From the NCBI GenBank assembly GCA_023390815.1, contig JAEWCC010000006.1, positions 117,060-181,059 of the forward strand: DNA of 64,000 nt, in the 5' to 3' direction. Position 1 is the stretch's first letter; the number at the start of each line of letters is the position of its first letter. This document shows positions 1 to 8,204 of the stretch, one piece after another. Both the position numbers and the translations under genes were made by a program. The notes beneath the pieces were generated by a model. The model saw nothing but the letters and a program-made list of their open reading frames with translations. It was not told the DNA's origin and did not search any database. The stretch comes from Bacillota bacterium (GTDB lineage: Bacteria; Bacillota; Clostridia; Christensenellales; SZUA-584).

Positions 1-1
1 C

Positions 2-844
2 AGCCAGGGGCCATATCTTTCGGGCGTGAAGCTTTCGGCGGGGGCGCTATCACCGGCCTTCTCGAAAACGAAGTACAGCTACAAGATCAACCTGAGTGAA
101 AATACAGGGTCCTTCACACTCACGCCGACAAAGCTTTTCAGCGGGCTTGGCATGACGATCAACGGCAAATCCGTATCCAGCTATACGGTTTCTCTCGCAA
201 ACGGCAAGAGTGCGACCATCACGGTAAAAGTCAGCTACGGCAGCTCAAGCAAGACATACAAATTCACCGTGACGCGTGCCAAGTCCACCAACAACAACCT
301 CGCCACGCTGACAGCGAGTACGGGCAAGTTTAACCGTGCTTTTGATCCCGCCGTTACAAGCTATACGCTGACGCTCGATCAATACACCAAAAGCGTGAAG
401 ATATCCGATACCGTGGCTTCATCCCTTGCCAGCGTATCACCTAAATCCAAGATGGTGTCCCTTTCGAACGGACAGACCACAAAAGTAACCATCACGGTCA
501 AGGCTCAGTCGGGCGCGAAGAAGACCTATACCATCACGGTGACGCGCGCGCCCTCGACGGATACAGGCCTCAAATACCTGAAAACGAACTCCGGCAGCTA
601 TGCACTGACCCCCTCGTTCAGCGCAGGCGTGACAAACTATACGGTCACGCTCCCGGCAAGCCAGAGCAGCGTTACCATCTCCGCCAAAACAACAGGCTAC
701 AAAGCGACGTTGTACTTTGACGGGGCCAAGAAAACGTCGAAGAAGGTGACGCTCGCAAGCGGACAAAGCGTCACAGTTCGCGTTACCGTCGTGGCGCAGG
801 CGGGCAACAAGAAGGAGTATGTCATTACGGTGCGAAGGCCGTAA
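2..844 (+). CDS. Cadherin-like beta-sandwich repeat protein, 3' part
   Basis: The reading frame is open from base 2, so the true start lies upstream; the first GTG in frame (26) falls inside a repeat. The visible ~280 residues hold three similar ~90-residue units, each opening with a Leu-rich strand and a 'LSxGxLxPAFSxxxxxY' pattern and closing with 'YTITVTRA'-like strands. This matches the bacterial cadherin-like beta-sandwich domain found tandemly in secreted and cell-wall proteins of Firmicutes. It ends right after the third unit, with no C-terminal anchor (no LPxTG, SLH or membrane segment), so any anchoring or catalytic domain must be N-terminal and outside the window. An adhesion or structural role is inferred from the fold only. 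A strong terminator follows. Confidence 0.8.
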   Translation, partial: SQGPYLSGVKLSAGALSPAFSKTKYSYKINLSENTGSFTLTPTKLFSGLGMTINGKSVSSYTVSLANGKSATITVKVSYGSSSKTYKFTVTRAKSTNNNLATLTASTGKFNRAFDPAVTSYTLTLDQYTKSVKISDTVASSLASVSPKSKMVSLSNGQTTKVTITVKAQSGAKKTYTITVTRAPSTDTGLKYLKTNSGSYALTPSFSAGVTNYTVTLPASQSSVTISAKTTGYKATLYFDGAKKTSKKVTLASGQSVTVRVTVVAQAGNKKEYVITVRRP

Positions 845-860
845 TCTCACCGAGCGTAAA

Positions 861-899
861 GGCCTCCGGCAGCCGCATGGACTGCCGGAGGCCTTTTTT
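861..899 (+). terminator. Rho-independent terminator
   Basis: A perfect 12-bp stem (GGCCTCCGGCAG / CTGCCGGAGGCC) with an 8-base loop is followed by six T. It ends the cadherin-like gene. The next gene converges on it from the other strand. Confidence 0.9.
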
Positions 900-962
900 C
901 ACCATGGTTTATTTATCAGTATGCCATAGGTCTGGCTCCGAAGATCTAAGAGTTCTTACAGA

Positions 963-3119
963 TCAGGATTCGCAGGACGAGCTCTCATCCGGGGTACATT
1001 CCGGTGTCGGCGAGGGTGTTGTTTCCGGTGCCGCGGGCATGGTGAGCGTTACCGAATCGCCAGCTTTTTTTACGGAATGCCCTTCATAAAGCACCGTGAT
1101 AGAGAAATAAACCGTTTGACCTGGCGAGGCACCGATTTTGGACGGGGGAAAACTGCAGCTCGTATCCGACGAATCAGTAATCCAGTACACATAGTCGCAG
1201 CCGCCTTCACCGTATACAGGCGAAGAGTCGGTGAACGAGTACACCACCTTATAACCTTCAAAACCGCTGTGACATACCTCGCCCCAACTTAAATGGATTT
1301 TTCCATCTTCGGAAATATACCCGCTGATGTTGGTCGATAAGTATGGCTCCTCCGGCCCGCTCGTGCCGGGCATCACGAGCGATATTGATTTGCCTGGCTT
1401 TTTTACACAATGATCGTCATAGAGCACGGTGATAGAGAAGTAAACCTTCTGTCCGGCCTTTGCGCAGATTTTTGAAGGATAGAAGCTGCAACTCGTGGTT
1501 GACGGATCGGTATAAAAACCATAGTATGCGCATCCATCTTCGCCATAGACAGGCGTGGAATCGCTGAAAGAGTACATCACCTTATAGCCGTCAAACCCAC
1601 TGCCCGACACCTCTTTCCAGCTCAAGTGGATCTTGCCGTCGTCCGATATGTACCCGCTGATATCGGTGGATGCGTAACTGCCTGAAGTCGGCTCCTGCTC
1701 CCCATCGACTTTGGCAGGCACCTTAAGTCTGACCGCGTTGGCCGCAACGGTACTTCCGTCATTATACAGATAGGTCACGCTGAAATAGTAACTCGTGTCG
1801 CCTTTGAGGCCGCCGTACCCCTCGTATAGCTTGATGCTCGTCGTATCCGCGTTGGTAATGAATTTCAGGTAACCGTCCGACGGGTAGCTCGGGCTCGAAT
1901 TCGTCCGTGACGCCACGACCTTGTAGCCCGCTAAATCCGCGCGCGTCTCTTTGCCCCAGGACAGTATGACATACTGACCGGATACATGGCCGCTTACGGT
2001 ATATGCCGCAGGCGCTGCCGGTGTGGCTGTTGGCTCGGGCCGATCCGATGTCAAAGAAGAAGGCGTAGGGGAAGGCTGTGCCGCAGGCACTGTGAAATGG
2101 ACCGGACTGCATGCGACCGTTACGCCGTTATATTCTGCATAGATGCCAAAGTACTTGGAATCGCCCGGCTTCAGGCCATACGGCTCAAGCGCCAATTTCA
2201 TCGAAGTCGTTTGTTCGCCGCACGTATTGAACGAAACCGTTTCAAGCGTTCTTCCGTTCATCTCCGCAATATCGTCCCCGGTATCCGCTATGACAATGTG
2301 GTATTTCACCTTGCCCGTATAACCGATCTCATCGAAGTCGAGTTCATTCCATGTAAACGCAAGGCTCTGTTCGTTGCCGCTCACACGGAGCGCGGGCGCG
2401 CAATAGTTTTTCTGGTTGATCTCGGCAACTTCGCCCAGTATATCCTCTACCTTGTCGGTGTCCGATACCTCAACGCCCTCCGCGAGTTGGCTCAGCTTCA
2501 GCAGCCCCGCCGATACGCGCAGCGAATCGGCCATCTGCTTGTCCTCCAACGTACCGGATACAATCAAGAGATTGATCATATCCCCGAAGTCAGACTCAAG
2601 CTGCGCCTGCAGATTACCGAGGGCGCCTTGCGCCGCAGTGCCGTCCGCAGCGAAGCAGCCGACCAGCACATAACGCTGCCCCTCGGAGAAGTATCCCGCC
2701 TCCTGCGCAGCGGATATGATCTGGCGTATCGCCTCGGTAATCGGCTTCCCAACGCAGTTTAAACTGTCAAGCAGCGTCTGGGCATCATCGTTCTGCCCCA
2801 GCAAGCCCGTCACCTTATTGTCCGCATCCACATGAACGCACAGGCTGGGGTTGATATCGACGGTATAATATGCCATCGCTGCGGGCGTTGTACTTTGTAC
2901 GGCGAAAAATCTTGCGCCAATGAAGATACCCACTGCCAGCACCGCGGCAGCGGGCAGCGCGATCAGTGCGGCCTTTTTGATCCGCCCGGTAAGCACTGCG
3001 CGTTTTTTCTTCTTTGCCTCGGTCTCCTCGCAGCGCCGCTTCGTACGCGTGAGCAGATCCTCTGTAGGGCTTAGCTCGCTGATGCGGATATCGTCCAGAT
3101 ATTTATCGATGTCAAACAT
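963..3119 (-). CDS. RsgI-like membrane anti-sigma protein with FN3-like repeats
   Basis: About 718 aa. The order is a basic cytoplasmic segment (~1-48), one membrane helix (~50-70), and an extracellular RsgI-like domain with the 'AYYTVDINPSL' signature (~83-215). Then come four fibronectin-III-like repeats with 'HLSWxEV...GYKVxYS...VYFSITVLY' patterns; the last two are near-duplicates. A Pro/Thr/Ser linker lies around 355-375 and the tail is Ser/Cys-rich. The ATG at 3119 overlaps the sigma-factor stop by 8 bases and has a GGAG upstream, which indicates translational coupling. By analogy with RsgI proteins, the cytoplasmic part would hold the sigma factor and the outer repeats would sense polysaccharide or another surface ligand. 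The partner here is a standard ECF sigma factor rather than SigI, which is unusual for an RsgI-type domain. The ligand is unknown. Confidence 0.75.
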   Translation of the reverse strand: MFDIDKYLDDIRISELSPTEDLLTRTKRRCEETEAKKKKRAVLTGRIKKAALIALPAAAVLAVGIFIGARFFAVQSTTPAAMAYYTVDINPSLCVHVDADNKVTGLLGQNDDAQTLLDSLNCVGKPITEAIRQIISAAQEAGYFSEGQRYVLVGCFAADGTAAQGALGNLQAQLESDFGDMINLLIVSGTLEDKQMADSLRVSAGLLKLSQLAEGVEVSDTDKVEDILGEVAEINQKNYCAPALRVSGNEQSLAFTWNELDFDEIGYTGKVKYHIVIADTGDDIAEMNGRTLETVSFNTCGEQTTSMKLALEPYGLKPGDSKYFGIYAEYNGVTVACSPVHFTVPAAQPSPTPSSLTSDRPEPTATPAAPAAYTVSGHVSGQYVILSWGKETRADLAGYKVVASRTNSSPSYPSDGYLKFITNADTTSIKLYEGYGGLKGDTSYYFSVTYLYNDGSTVAANAVRLKVPAKVDGEQEPTSGSYASTDISGYISDDGKIHLSWKEVSGSGFDGYKVMYSFSDSTPVYGEDGCAYYGFYTDPSTTSCSFYPSKICAKAGQKVYFSITVLYDDHCVKKPGKSISLVMPGTSGPEEPYLSTNISGYISEDGKIHLSWGEVCHSGFEGYKVVYSFTDSSPVYGEGGCDYVYWITDSSDTSCSFPPSKIGASPGQTVYFSITVLYEGHSVKKAGDSVTLTMPAAPETTPSPTPECTPDESSSCES

Positions 3120-3681
3120 ACAGTTCACGCTCCAGTTCGCTTTTCAGTTTGCTTTTGGCAAGGCTGATTCTGGACTTCACGGTACCTTCCGGTAATCCCA
3201 GCACGCCCGCAATCTCGGACAGCTTCATATGCTGGTAGTAATAAAGCACCATGGGGATCTTCTGATGCTCCGGCAGCTTGGCGATATGCGCGACAACGAG
3301 CGCCTGTATGTGGCGCTTTTCCACCTGTTCCTCCACTGTCTCGCCGCTGATTGCCGCCGTAAGCACAAAATCCTTGATGCTGGTCGTTTCAAATTCCTCC
3401 ACCATATGCTTTTTGCGCCGGGATATCTCTTTGCAGTTGTCACGGAACTGGTTGACGCATATCTTCATCAGCCAGGGACGAAAATCCCTGTGCTCGTAGC
3501 GCGCGGCGTTTTTAACCGCCTTGACCCACGTCTGCTGAAAAAGGTCCTCCGCGTCCTGCCGGTTGAATGTGAGCCTGAAACAAAGGTTATACAATTCATT
3601 TTTATAAGCATCCACAAGCGTGCTCATCACATTCATGTCTCCTTTTGAAAAACGTTCGAATATTTCATCCGGCACGTACAC
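3112..3681 (-). CDS. ECF-type RNA polymerase sigma factor
   Basis: 189 aa, usual ECF length. The sigma-70 region 2 is visible near residues 23-95 (LxFRLTFNRQDAEDLFQQTWVKAV). Region 4 follows near 125-185 (LPEHQKIPMVLYYYQHMKLSEIAGVLGLPEGTVKSRISLAKSKL), a helix-turn-helix that reads the -35 element. The start is a GTG preceded by AGGAGG at good spacing. The gene overlaps the downstream RsgI-like gene, which is the typical sigma/anti-sigma arrangement. An ECF-like promoter directly upstream suggests autoregulation. Target genes cannot be told from the sequence. Confidence 0.9.
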   Translation of the reverse strand: MYVPDEIFERFSKGDMNVMSTLVDAYKNELYNLCFRLTFNRQDAEDLFQQTWVKAVKNAARYEHRDFRPWLMKICVNQFRDNCKEISRRKKHMVEEFETTSIKDFVLTAAISGETVEEQVEKRHIQALVVAHIAKLPEHQKIPMVLYYYQHMKLSEIAGVLGLPEGTVKSRISLAKSKLKSELERELYV

Positions 3682-3705
3682 AATGCTTCCTCCTATGTAT
3701 GCTAT

Positions 3706-3729
3706 AACGATTTCTGTCGAAAAAGGTTC
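3706..3729 (-). promoter_or_regulatory. Candidate ECF autoregulatory promoter
   Basis: On the minus strand GAAC and CGTT are separated by 16 bases, the layout of many ECF promoters (GAAC...CGTC). It lies 25-48 bases upstream of the sigma-factor GTG. It is short and degenerate, so the call rests mostly on position. Confidence 0.4.
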
Positions 3730-3763
3730 ACGATTTGTTGAAAAAACTCATAAAATATGCAGC

Positions 3764-3819
3764 CGGGTATATATACCCGAAAACGGACCGCACATAACGC
3801 ACGGCTAAACAAGCCGTGC
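3764..3819. repeat. Two perfect palindromes upstream of the sigma operon
   Basis: A 16-bp perfect palindrome CGGGTATATATACCCG occupies 3764-3779. A hairpin GCACGGCT-5-AGCCGTGC occupies 3799-3819. Neither has a T run, so neither is a standard terminator. They sit between the divergent sigma operon and the Sel1 gene and could be operator sites for either. Confidence 0.5.
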
Positions 3820-3922
3820 AAAGAAAAATGGTGTTTTTACCCATCAAGTGTCGGCGCAATTATGCCGATACAATCATTGCGGGATACTCGGCTTCGTGAA
3901 GAAGCACCACGGAGGCAGCACA

Positions 3923-4186
3923 ATGGATGAGAAGCTGGATACGTTATACGAACTGGGCGTGAGCCTCTATGAGGCTCAGGAATATAAGCCTGCGGCCACC
4001 TGCTTTAAGGAAGCGGCGGAGCTGTTCCATCCGGCGGCGCAGTATTGGTACGCGCGGTGTCTGGAATGGGGGCTGGGCGTAAAGGCGGATGAATGCGAAG
4101 CACTGGTTTGGTACGCGCGCGCGGCACAGCTCGGCGACGCACAGGCGCAATGCCGTCTGGGCAGCCGCGGCGCAGAGCTGTGTTAA
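3923..4186 (+). CDS. Small Sel1-like repeat protein
   Basis: 87 aa from the ATG at 3923, which has GGAGG eight bases upstream; the longer open frame from 3848 lacks a ribosome site. It carries two helical Sel1/TPR-like repeats (AAxCFKEAAELFHPAAQYWYARCLEWGLGV, then EALVWYARAAQLGDAQAQCRLG). Sel1 repeats form alpha-alpha solenoids used for protein-protein contacts. Two repeats is very short for the family, so this may be a minimal adaptor. There is no signal peptide. Its partner is unknown, and a terminator follows immediately. Confidence 0.7.
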   Translation: MDEKLDTLYELGVSLYEAQEYKPAATCFKEAAELFHPAAQYWYARCLEWGLGVKADECEALVWYARAAQLGDAQAQCRLGSRGAELC

Positions 4187-4206
4187 TCAACCCAAAAGTC
4201 GGTCAT

Positions 4207-4243
4207 GGGTGCCCCGAAACACACTTCGAGGCACCCGCTTTTT
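4207..4243 (+). terminator. Rho-independent terminator
   Basis: The stem GGGTGCC / GGCACCC is followed by GCTTTTT just after the Sel1 gene. Confidence 0.75.
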
Positions 4244-4258
4244 CAGGAAAAATGCATC

Positions 4259-4284
4259 AAAAAACCGGAGTGCGCGCACTCCGG
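4259..4284 (-). terminator. Rho-independent terminator of murC
   Basis: A 20-base self-complementary block (CCGGAGTGCG/CGCACTCCGG, 4265-4284) is followed by six T on the minus strand, directly after the murC stop. Confidence 0.8.
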
Positions 4285-4297
4285 CTATCAACCATCA

Positions 4298-5662
4298 CTA
4301 CAGCAGCTTCGCGGTCTCGACATTCACGCTGCCCGAACCCAGCGTGATCACGATGTCGTCGGACGAGGCGTGCTGATCCAGATACGCGCTGATCTGCTCG
4401 AACGTCGGGATGTACTCGCAGGGAGAATGAGCGGATATTGCCGCCACAAGGTCGCGCGCGTGGATCTCGCCGCGGTCGATGTCACGGCCCGGATAGATAT
4501 CCGGCACGAGCACCTTGTCGGCGTTGCCAAAGCACAGCGCGTATTTATCCTTAAGCGTCTTGGCGCGCGTATACGAGTTGCACTGAAATACGACCCAGAG
4601 CTTCTTATGCGGATATTTTGCCGCCGCGTCGAGGCATGCGGCAATCTCCGTCGGGTGGTGCGCGTAATCGTGGATTACCTTCACACCGTTTTTCTCGCCC
4701 ATCAGCTCAAAACGCCTTCCGGCGAGATGATAGTGCTTCAGCGCGTCCGCGGCCTGCTGCATATCGACGCCGAACACTTCATGCGAAACCGTAATCGCCG
4801 CGAGCGCGTTGCTCATGTTGTGCCGTCCGACGACAGAAAGCGCCACATGCGCCGTACCCTGCTTTGACACGATATCGAACTCCGGGCAGCCGTTAACGTC
4901 AAACCGGTCGTTTACCGCGGTATAGTCCGCGTTCTCAAAGCCGTACGATATGACGCGCTTGCCGCATTCCTTTGCGAGCCGTACGGTCAGCGCATCGTGT
5001 ACATTGTAAAACAGCGCGCCGCTGTCGGGCAGCAAGTGTACATATTTCAAAAAGGTGCCGTATATCTCCTCAATATCCTTGTAGTAATCCAGATGATCGT
5101 CGTCGATGTTATTGACGAGCGAGTATGTCGGCCGCAGCTCAAGGAAGCTGCGCACATATTCACACGCTTCTGTCAAAAACGCCGGATAGCTGCCCACCGC
5201 AACGCCGCCGCCCAGAAAATCGACCATGCCGCCGATGTGCACGGTCAGGTCTATGCCGCATTCGCGCAAAATCAGCGCGGTCATCGACGTGATCGTCGTT
5301 TTGCCGTGACAGCCCGCGATTCCGATAACGGTTTCAAACTGACGGCTGATCAGCCCCAGCAGCTCCGCGCGCGTCAACATCGGCAGGCCTGTTGCGACCG
5401 CGCGGTCGTATTCCGGGTTGCCCGGTTTGATTGCAGCGGAATACACCACCAGCTTCGCGTCGCCCAGATTTTCCGCCCTGTGGCCGATCGCGTATGGAAT
5501 GCCTTCCTGCGCTAATTTGTTTGTAAATACCGATTCATTGATATCCGACCCCTGAGGCCGGTAGCCTAAATTCTTAAGTATGACGGCCAGGCCGCTCATG
5601 CTGCAGCCGCCTATGCCGATAAAATGAACAACGCTGTCCTTGTACCGTTGCAAATCTACCAT
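4298..5662 (-). CDS. murC: UDP-N-acetylmuramate--L-alanine ligase (MurC-type)
   Basis: Joins L-alanine to UDP-MurNAc using ATP in the cytoplasm, the first amino-acid step of peptidoglycan precursor synthesis. About 454 aa from the ATG at 5662, chosen because the protein then opens with the Rossmann start VVHFIGIGGCSMSGLA; upstream codons look non-conserved. The central P-loop is GCHGKTT, the Mur ligase signature is near NNIDDDHLDYY, and the C-terminal domain has YAHHPTEI. The usual EADE motif after the P-loop reads EACEY here, a form I associate with a clostridial branch of MurC. A divergent role (a Mur-ligase paralogue) cannot be excluded without knowing whether a second murC exists. Confidence 0.85.
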   Translation of the reverse strand: MVDLQRYKDSVVHFIGIGGCSMSGLAVILKNLGYRPQGSDINESVFTNKLAQEGIPYAIGHRAENLGDAKLVVYSAAIKPGNPEYDRAVATGLPMLTRAELLGLISRQFETVIGIAGCHGKTTITSMTALILRECGIDLTVHIGGMVDFLGGGVAVGSYPAFLTEACEYVRSFLELRPTYSLVNNIDDDHLDYYKDIEEIYGTFLKYVHLLPDSGALFYNVHDALTVRLAKECGKRVISYGFENADYTAVNDRFDVNGCPEFDIVSKQGTAHVALSVVGRHNMSNALAAITVSHEVFGVDMQQAADALKHYHLAGRRFELMGEKNGVKVIHDYAHHPTEIAACLDAAAKYPHKKLWVVFQCNSYTRAKTLKDKYALCFGNADKVLVPDIYPGRDIDRGEIHARDLVAAISAHSPCEYIPTFEQISAYLDQHASSDDIVITLGSGSVNVETAKLL

Positions 5663-5708
5663 CGCTATGTACGCTCCCCAATGCTCCTGAATTACGCCCG
5701 TATCATGC

Positions 5709-5738
5709 ATTATACTCTAAAATATGATACAATAGCAA
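5709..5738 (-). promoter_or_regulatory. Sigma-A promoter of murC
   Basis: TTGCTA and TATAAT on the minus strand are separated by 18 bases, about 47 bases upstream of the murC ATG. Confidence 0.6.
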
Positions 5739-5820
5739 CTATAAGGTGTCGATACGGTTGCCTACTAGGCTATGAAAACCCTTATTAAATTATGATTCGC
5801 GGCCAAACGAGGTGAACGCC

Positions 5821-6645
5821 ATGGAGAAATCCGACAGAAAAACCCGGCTTGCGGCGGTAGCGGCGCTGCTGATCAAAAATCCAGGCAGAACGTATTCGCT
5901 GAAGGTGTTTTGCGATATGTTCGGTGCTGCCAAATCCACGATGAGCGAGGATCTTACGATCCTGCGCGGTGTGCTGCGTGAGTTTGGCCAGGGCGATATT
6001 GAGGTCACGCTGGGCGCGGGCGGCGGGGTCCGATATATTCCGGTACTGGGCCCAGCGCAAAAGGACCAGGCACTCGCCGATATCGCAAAGCGGCTCTCCG
6101 ACCCGTCCCGAATTTTACCGGGCGGATTCGTCTACACCGCGGATATCTTCTCCAACACGCATTACGTGACACCCATGGCCGAGGCGCTCGCAGGCATGTA
6201 TTATAAGACCAACCCCGACATCATCGTCACCGTGGAAACCAAGGGAGTGGCACTGGCGCTGCTGGTGGCGCACGCCATGGCAAAGCCGCTCGTGATTGCG
6301 CGGCGCGACGCTCGCATTACCGAGGGCTCGGTGGTGACAATCAACTATCTCTCGGCAAACTCCAGCCGCATGCGTACCATGTCGCTGGCACGCAGGTCCG
6401 TCTCCCCCGGCCAGAAAGCGCTGCTGATCGACGACTTTATCGCGGGCGGCGGCACCGTATATGCGCTATGTGAAATGATGAAGGAATTTACCATCACCGT
6501 TGTGGGCTGCGGCGTGGCAATTGCCACGCGCATGCCCGAAAAGAAACAGGTGGAAAACTATAAAGCCTTATTCACGCTCGAGGAGGTGGATACGGCGGAG
6601 GGCCGCATTACGATCCACCCGGCAGTATCATCATCCACCTCATAA
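5821..6645 (+). CDS. purR: PurR-type pur operon repressor
   Basis: 274 aa. The N-terminal ~75 residues are a winged helix (GRTYSLKVFCDMFGAAKSTMSEDLTIL). The rest is a phosphoribosyltransferase-like domain with the PRPP loop ALLIDDFIAGGGTVYAL. In Bacillus this protein represses purine genes and is released by PRPP binding. Length and domain order match B. subtilis PurR. The ATG at 5821 is preferred because GAGGTG sits eight bases before it; the in-frame GTG at 5812 is part of that ribosome site. It is divergent from murC and convergent with the next gene (2-bp gap). Confidence 0.9.
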   Translation: MEKSDRKTRLAAVAALLIKNPGRTYSLKVFCDMFGAAKSTMSEDLTILRGVLREFGQGDIEVTLGAGGGVRYIPVLGPAQKDQALADIAKRLSDPSRILPGGFVYTADIFSNTHYVTPMAEALAGMYYKTNPDIIVTVETKGVALALLVAHAMAKPLVIARRDARITEGSVVTINYLSANSSRMRTMSLARRSVSPGQKALLIDDFIAGGGTVYALCEMMKEFTITVVGCGVAIATRMPEKKQVENYKALFTLEEVDTAEGRITIHPAVSSSTS

Positions 6646-6647
6646 GA

Positions 6648-8003
6648 TTACAGTTCATCCTCCATCGCAAGGATGCGGTCCACGCATGCGCGCAGCATAT
6701 CAAGTTCGCGTAGCGCTTCCGCAACACTATAGCGTTTGCGGAAATCGCCCGCGCACAACAGCGTCTTTTCAAGGCGGGTCTTGTCGATACCCGCTTTTTT
6801 CGCGCTTGTGGGCACGCCGAAACGTTCGAGTATGCGGATGATATCGCGGTATCCCGGCATCATGGTACAGTCCTTTTTGTACTGCGCGTGATATGCCTGC
6901 AGCGCTTCGACGCGACGCTTCTGCTCCTCCCAGGTCAGGTACCAGTCGGCGTTCATTTCCATTACATCCTCGCCGACCCCCGGCGGGTAGATGTCTAAAA
7001 ACCACTGCCGCCGCTCCTCTTTTGTCAGGCGCGCAGCTTCTACCTTGGCAAAATCGATTTGAGTCAGATCGGCTTCGCGCAGGAAGTCGTGCATGATCAG
7101 CGAATAGACGAGGCCGATTCCCACGCTGACGCCGTGCGAGGGACAGCTACCGCCGTAAGCAAGCTGCGCCATCTCCCAGTAGTGCGACATGTTGTGTTCG
7201 CCCGAAGCGACGGGCCGCGTATTGCCCACAATGAGCACCGTAAGGCCGGCAAAGATCAAAGACTCGATCAGCGCGTCGCAGCCCTTTGTCGAACGCAGTG
7301 CGATTTCCTCCACGCTGGAGGCGCACCGATTAAGCGCCATCACCAACAGCTGCTCGCAAAGCGGACAGAAGATTTCACCCGCTACCGCATTGCCCAGCTT
7401 CCAGTCGACAAGCGCGTTATATTTGGCCAGTACATCGCCCACGCCCGCGGCCTGCATGGCCAGCGGCGCAGAGGCAAGCACCACAGGATCGAACATCAGC
7501 AGCCTTGCAGCGTTACCGTATTTGGATATCTTCGTGCCGCCGATCATCATCGACGATGTAATGGAGGTATAGCCGTCCATCGACGCCGCTGTACCAAACA
7601 CCGCAAACGGCTTTTCGGTGAGAAACGCGCTGCGACGTGTGAGGTCCGTAATGACGCCTGAACCCACCGACAGCAGGAAATCGACGTCTGCAGCCTGAGC
7701 ACATATAATGTCCGCCATCTGAGGAGTCGGCTCGATTTCGTCTCCTGGCAGCATGCAAAGGCGTGTATCGAACCCCGCCTCAGCCAGCCGCTCGTGTACC
7801 GTCTGTGCCGCCGCTTTGTATGTGTTGGCATCGCATACGATTACAACGCTTTTCCCAAGCTCCGCATCCTTAACGCAGCGGGCGCAGTCCCCCAAGAGCC
7901 CATCTTGTATGTAGATCTCCATCTGCGGCATTACATGACTGAATTCACAGCCGCAGCTCAAATCCGTCAGTATCAGCTTTCCTTCTTTGCGCTCGATGTT
8001 CAC
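6648..8003 (-). CDS. sn-glycerol-1-phosphate dehydrogenase (AraM/EgsA type)
   Basis: About 451 aa of the iron-containing alcohol dehydrogenase superfamily, G1PDH branch. It would reduce dihydroxyacetone phosphate to sn-glycerol-1-phosphate with NAD(P)H. Visible family marks are the nucleotide loop SVGSGVITDLTR, the metal Asp in GTAASMDGYTS, and two metal-binding His motifs (SGEHNMSHYWE and GGSCPSHGVSVG). The GTG at 8003 was chosen because AAAGGA lies seven bases upstream; an ATG at 8027 lacks a ribosome site. In Bacillus AraM feeds PcrB to make archaea-like ether glycerolipid phosphates; no PcrB is in this window. The C-terminal ~100 residues extend the core fold. Confidence 0.85.
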   Translation of the reverse strand: MNIERKEGKLILTDLSCGCEFSHVMPQMEIYIQDGLLGDCARCVKDAELGKSVVIVCDANTYKAAAQTVHERLAEAGFDTRLCMLPGDEIEPTPQMADIICAQAADVDFLLSVGSGVITDLTRRSAFLTEKPFAVFGTAASMDGYTSITSSMMIGGTKISKYGNAARLLMFDPVVLASAPLAMQAAGVGDVLAKYNALVDWKLGNAVAGEIFCPLCEQLLVMALNRCASSVEEIALRSTKGCDALIESLIFAGLTVLIVGNTRPVASGEHNMSHYWEMAQLAYGGSCPSHGVSVGIGLVYSLIMHDFLREADLTQIDFAKVEAARLTKEERRQWFLDIYPPGVGEDVMEMNADWYLTWEEQKRRVEALQAYHAQYKKDCTMMPGYRDIIRILERFGVPTSAKKAGIDKTRLEKTLLCAGDFRKRYSVAEALRELDMLRACVDRILAMEDEL

Positions 8004-8204
8004 CGTATTTCCTTTCCGTCCGGCCATGCCGTATTATCTTTTTCGTTTACCATCATAATGTTTATTCCCGGGCATGTCAAAGAAATTTGGGGGGTAGTAT
8101 TATTTGACTATTTTTGTCGAAATTACGCACAAGGCGAACATTTGGTTGTATAATGCAATAAAATTCATTCACAGCTATGATTCACAGCAAACTTTGGGGG
8201 GAAT

